Positions 6,234-8,467 of a DNA stretch of 8,467 bases are shown here, piece by piece. The DNA is from Dehalococcoidia bacterium UBA5627 (lineage in GTDB: Bacteria > Chloroflexota > Dehalococcoidia > Dehalococcoidales > UBA5627): positions 10,932 through 19,398 of the forward strand of contig DIKD01000087.1 in the NCBI GenBank assembly GCA_002421585.1. Reading direction: 5' to 3'. The notes beneath the pieces were generated by a model. It was not told the origin of the DNA. It made no database searches and worked only from the letters and a program-made list of their open reading frames with translations. The position numbers and the translations under genes were made by a program. The number at the start of each line of letters is the position of its first letter. The stretch's first letter is position 1.

Positions 6234-7337
6234 CTACACATTAAACAGGAAATTGATTACATCCCCGTCTTTTACAATATAGGTCTTGCCTTCCAGCCTC
6301 AACAGCCCGCGCTTTTTGCCTTCGGCAAGGCTGCCGCAATTAATCAGGTCTTCATAGCTGATGATTTCAGCACGTATGAAGCCCCTTTCGATATCAGAGT
6401 GGATTTTACCTGCCGCTTTCTGCGCCACCGTTCCTTCGGTTATCGGCCAGGCGCGGCACTCATCGGCTCCCGCTGTCAGAAATGAAATCAGTCCTAAAAG
6501 CGCATAGGATTGCTTGATGACCCTATCCAGCCCAGGTTCTTCCAGCCCGAAATCGCTGCGGAAGGATGCCGCCGATTCCTCATCATCCAGCTGTGCCAGT
6601 TCCATCTCGAGGTTTCCGCAGAAGGCTATAACATGGTGGTTGGCGGTGCCGAATTTCCCGTTCATCTCCTCTTCTATTTTACCGGTATCTGCCAGTTGGG
6701 ATTCCCCGATATTTACAATGGTTAAAAGCGGTTTGGCGCTCAAGAACTGGTAACCGACAATCAGCTTTTTCTCTTCTTCGGTCAGATTCTGCTCTCTTAT
6801 AGGGATATCATTTTCCAGGTCTGTCTTAATTTTTGCCAGTAAATCCTGTTCATTTTTATACTGCTGTCTTTCATCTGTCTTGGCGCTTTTTAAGGAGTTG
6901 GCAATCCTTTCCATCCTTCTTTCCATAATAGTGAGGTCGGAAAAGCTAAGCTCCATATTCATATTATTGATATCTCTGGAGGGGTCGATGCTGCCGGAGG
7001 GGTGTGCGACGCTGTCATCGGAAAAAGAGCGCACCACATTTATCAGGGCATCGACATTGCTCAGTTGTGTCAGTAGTTCCCCGCTTATCGATGAATCTTT
7101 TCCTATTCCTTTAATCGATGCTCCGATATCCAGATACTTGATTTCGGCGGGCACTATTTTTTTTGGGTTAAACATCCCGGCAAGTTTGACTAAGCGGGCA
7201 TCCGGTACTTTGGATATGCCGATATGAGGAGCTTTCGGGGCTTGCATGCCGGTAGCGGCATTTCCTTTTGTTAAGGCATTGAAAACGGTTGTTCTGCCGC
7301 TTTCCGGTAATCCTATAATTCCGATACCTACACTCAT
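6234..7337 (-). CDS. YchF/Ola1-like P-loop protein with degenerate nucleotide-binding motifs
   Basis: The 367 residues match the length and domain order of YchF/Ola1, a ribosome-associated OBG-family ATPase: an N-terminal G domain, a helical insert (about 130-195) and a C-terminal TGS domain. The TGS end is well conserved (LISFLTAGADECRAW at 283-297, KIHSDIERGFIRAE at 311-324, LRLEGKTYIVKDGDV at 346-360, INFLFNV at 361-367). The active site is not. The P-loop reads GLPESGRTT (9-17), with arginine R15 replacing the lysine and E12 replacing the usual Asn. Switch II reads DIGAS (70-74) where DIAGL is expected. NIGE (209-212) keeps the NxxE pattern. ATP hydrolysis may thus be lost or altered. The ATG is the only sensible start; the best Shine-Dalgarno (7351-7358) sits unusually far away, about 14 nt. 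It is probably co-transcribed with the small gene upstream. It could be a divergent sole copy or a paralogue. Confidence 0.9.
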   Translation of the reverse strand: MSVGIGIIGLPESGRTTVFNALTKGNAATGMQAPKAPHIGISKVPDARLVKLAGMFNPKKIVPAEIKYLDIGASIKGIGKDSSISGELLTQLSNVDALINVVRSFSDDSVAHPSGSIDPSRDINNMNMELSFSDLTIMERRMERIANSLKSAKTDERQQYKNEQDLLAKIKTDLENDIPIREQNLTEEEKKLIVGYQFLSAKPLLTIVNIGESQLADTGKIEEEMNGKFGTANHHVIAFCGNLEMELAQLDDEESAASFRSDFGLEEPGLDRVIKQSYALLGLISFLTAGADECRAWPITEGTVAQKAAGKIHSDIERGFIRAEIISYEDLINCGSLAEGKKRGLLRLEGKTYIVKDGDVINFLFNV

Positions 7338-7408
7338 ATTAAAATCAATATCTCCTCCGCTTTCGTCTTTGCGAATCTAAATCCCGATGTTATATTTACA
7401 ACTATGTT

Positions 7409-7630
7409 CTAATCTCTTTTTATAATGTTTTTAGCGTATTTAAGTGCAAGTTCCCTGTCCTTGACGGTCAGGTTTTTGTTGGCGGCCAGGTCCAGGAGTG
7501 CCAGGAGCGCTTCGTGATTGCCGATATTGGCAACGGATTGAACGGCTTCATGCCTGATTTTTTCCGTTAGATCCATGTCAGCCGCAAGCCCGCATAATTT
7601 CTGCAGTTCACTGTTAATCTGTTCTGACAT
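7409..7630 (-). CDS. HEAT-like helical repeat miniprotein, function unknown
   Basis: I do not recognise a named family. I start it at the ATG ending at 7630 because AAGGAGA (7637-7643) lies 6 bp upstream; an earlier in-frame start would lose this signal. The resulting 73-residue protein is all helical in appearance, soluble, with no signal peptide. Two segments 33 residues apart align: LTEKIRHEAVQSVANI (21-36) and LTVKDRELALKYAKNI (54-69), sharing L-T-x-K-x-R-x-x-A and a terminal N-I. Between them is NHEALLALLDLAANKN. The period and pattern fit HEAT/armadillo-like repeats, which usually bind proteins. It lies 71 bp upstream of the ychF-like gene in the same direction, so the two may form an operon. 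Confidence 0.75.
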   Translation of the reverse strand: MSEQINSELQKLCGLAADMDLTEKIRHEAVQSVANIGNHEALLALLDLAANKNLTVKDRELALKYAKNIIKRD

Positions 7631-7690
7631 TTTTAATCTCCTTTTCCCCGGTTCAAATATCATTGAAATGGGGGACTATCGCTCTGCATA

Positions 7691-7719
7691 ATTCTACCCT
7701 ATGGTATGGCGTACTGCAA
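7691..7719 (-). promoter_or_regulatory. candidate promoter for the helical-repeat/ychF-like pair
   Basis: On the minus strand TTGCAG (7714-7719), a 17-bp spacer and TAGAAT (7691-7696) precede the small gene. The -10 box matches five of six consensus bases; the -35 matches only its TTG. Transcription would begin near 7684, about 54 nt before the ATG. No other promoter is obvious between the two genes, which supports a shared transcript. Confidence 0.4.
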
Positions 7720-7811
7720 CAGAAGCATTAAAGAATAAATCAAAAAAGCCACTGGTATTATATTTAAAAACGAATTTAAAATAACAGTTTGAGAGCATGC
7801 AGTCGTAAGTG

Positions 7812-7839
7812 TTGACAATATTTTAACAATGGATAAAAT
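7812..7839 (+). promoter_or_regulatory. promoter candidate for the Ig-like gene
   Basis: A perfect -35 TTGACA (7812-7817), a 16-bp spacer and TAAAAT (7834-7839) form a good sigma70-type match. It would give a leader of about 165 nt before the ATG at 8012. A second possibility is the extended -10 TGGTATTAT (7891-7899), which has no good -35 but would give a leader of about 100 nt. Confidence 0.45.
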
Positions 7840-8011
7840 AGTTAACAGAGAGATAATATCAGGTTTGAAACAACAATTACCGGCAAATTGTGGTATTATT
7901 CTTGCGGAGCAGTGTCTTTTAGCCACTTTAAAAGTAACAACTTCATACTTTATGATTATTTGAAAAAGAGATGATAGTTTAATAAAACAATTTAAAAAGG
8001 AGGATTTAAGT

Positions 8012-8287
8012 ATGTATCAAGTTTCGGTTGTGAACCCGGAAAAAAAGGTTAAAAAAGGTGAATATCTGAAGTTTACCATTGCCAATTTCCCCCCGAATAC
8101 CGCCCTCGATTACAACATCGGGCAGCACAATGAATATAAATCCATCGGATTGGGCAGTGTAACGTCAGATGCCAACGGCGGCGGCACATTTGCCACCCAG
8201 TTAAACAATAACCCCGGAAAATACAGCATAACCGTAAGGAATTATACTTATGGTTCGGCAAAAGATGATTTTGTTATAGAAGAATAG
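8012..8287 (+). CDS. small single-domain Ig-like beta-sandwich protein, function unknown
   Basis: I recognise no named family. The 91 residues look like one complete Ig-like/IPT-type beta-sandwich. An early strand and KKGEYLKFTIANFPPNTAL (14-32) resemble the 'sense of sharp turn, FPPNT' motif of such domains. SDANGGGTFAT (52-62) matches the common 'DANGxF' strand pair, and NPGKYSITVRN (67-77) plus AKDDFVIEE (83-91) match the closing strands. There is no signal peptide, membrane segment or anchoring motif, so as read it is cytosolic or exported by an unknown route. The start is well supported by AAGGAGG (7997-8003) 8 bp before the ATG. It appears monocistronic, with its own promoter candidate and hairpins downstream. 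Such domains normally occur within larger surface proteins; a free-standing one is unusual. Confidence 0.85.
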   Translation: MYQVSVVNPEKKVKKGEYLKFTIANFPPNTALDYNIGQHNEYKSIGLGSVTSDANGGGTFATQLNNNPGKYSITVRNYTYGSAKDDFVIEE

Positions 8288-8336
8288 CAGAGAAATATCA
8301 GTAATTAATTAGTACCATTTAAAAATGAAAAGAAGC

Positions 8337-8356
8337 GGTGATATTAAATCATCACC
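8337..8356 (+). terminator. hairpin downstream of the Ig-like gene
   Basis: GGTGAT (8337-8342) and ATCACC (8351-8356) form a 6-bp stem with an 8-nt loop, about 50 nt after the stop codon. It is followed by TTAAAATTATAAAAA rather than a proper T-run, so alone it is a weak terminator. It may act with the stronger hairpin just beyond. Confidence 0.4.
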
Positions 8357-8369
8357 TTAAAATTATAAA

Positions 8370-8415
8370 AAGGCAGCTAATCCGGATAATCGAATTGGCT
8401 GCCTTCAATATTTTT
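8370..8415 (+). terminator. intrinsic terminator, possibly bidirectional
   Basis: AAGGCAGC (8370-8377) pairs perfectly with GCTGCCTT (8398-8405) around a 20-nt interior. The stem is preceded by an A-rich tract and followed by CAATATTTTTAC, so it could terminate transcription from either side. It lies about 80 nt past the Ig-like gene. A gene converging from beyond the window edge might share it. Confidence 0.65.
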
Positions 8416-8467
8416 ACTTTTAGCGTTATCCCTGCAGTGTGAGTCAAATATCTTATCCAGTTTTATA

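Larger units (their letters stand above)
7631..8011. other. divergent intergenic region upstream of the Ig-like gene
   Basis: This 381-bp AT-rich spacer separates the leftward helical-repeat gene from the rightward Ig-like gene. It contains the leftward promoter candidate (7691-7719), a rightward one (7812-7839), an extended -10 (TGGTATTAT, 7891-7899) and two small overlapping hairpins in the leader (7916-7934 and 7931-7951). I do not see a credible gene in it. Confidence 0.5.

Noticed and set aside
7699..7926. Open frame of 75 codons on the minus strand with a hydrophobic stretch, in the 7631-8011 spacer
   Set aside because: It begins with GTG, has no Shine-Dalgarno, overlaps both divergent promoter candidates and has a low-complexity AT-driven composition. 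No family resemblance is seen.

Overview
The window is compact bacterial chromosome, mostly housekeeping and transport genes. I read nine protein genes, no RNA genes, no insertion sequence and no CRISPR array. Base composition is moderate to slightly AT-rich. The source is probably a member of the Chloroflexota, perhaps Dehalococcoidia. That is an inference from the guanylate kinase P-loop (GKD in place of GKS/GKT), the presence of a RemA/DUF370 gene next to gmk, and the general character of the proteins. No marker gene here settles it.

Layout. Positions 138-2967 (minus strand) hold a two-gene potassium-uptake operon, trkA then trkH. A 370-bp divergent intergenic region (2968-3337) carries a good promoter for trkA on the minus strand and a good promoter for the next pair on the plus strand. 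Positions 3338-4958 (plus strand) hold a DUF47/PhoU-like accessory protein and a PiT-family phosphate transporter, overlapping by 8 bp. The transporter ends 6 bp before the converging gmk gene. Positions 4965-5874 (minus strand) hold remA and gmk, overlapping by 20 bp. After a 359-bp gap containing decayed inverted repeats come, again on the minus strand, a YchF/Ola1-like P-loop protein (6234-7337) and a 73-residue helical-repeat protein (7409-7630) upstream of it. A 381-bp divergent spacer leads to the last gene (8012-8287, plus strand), a lone 91-residue Ig-like beta-sandwich protein with its own promoter candidates and two hairpins behind it.

How the genes work together. TrkA and TrkH form a NAD(H)-gated K+ uptake system. 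DUF47 and PiT form a low-affinity phosphate (metal-phosphate) importer with its putative regulator. RemA is a small DNA-binding regulator commonly linked to gmk, and Gmk makes GDP from GMP. The YchF-like protein would normally be a ribosome-associated ATPase, but this copy has lost the P-loop lysine and the normal switch II motif. It is preceded by a HEAT-like miniprotein, probably in the same transcript. I see no clear new multi-gene system. The most unusual items are the degenerate YchF, its miniprotein partner, and the lone Ig-like domain protein.
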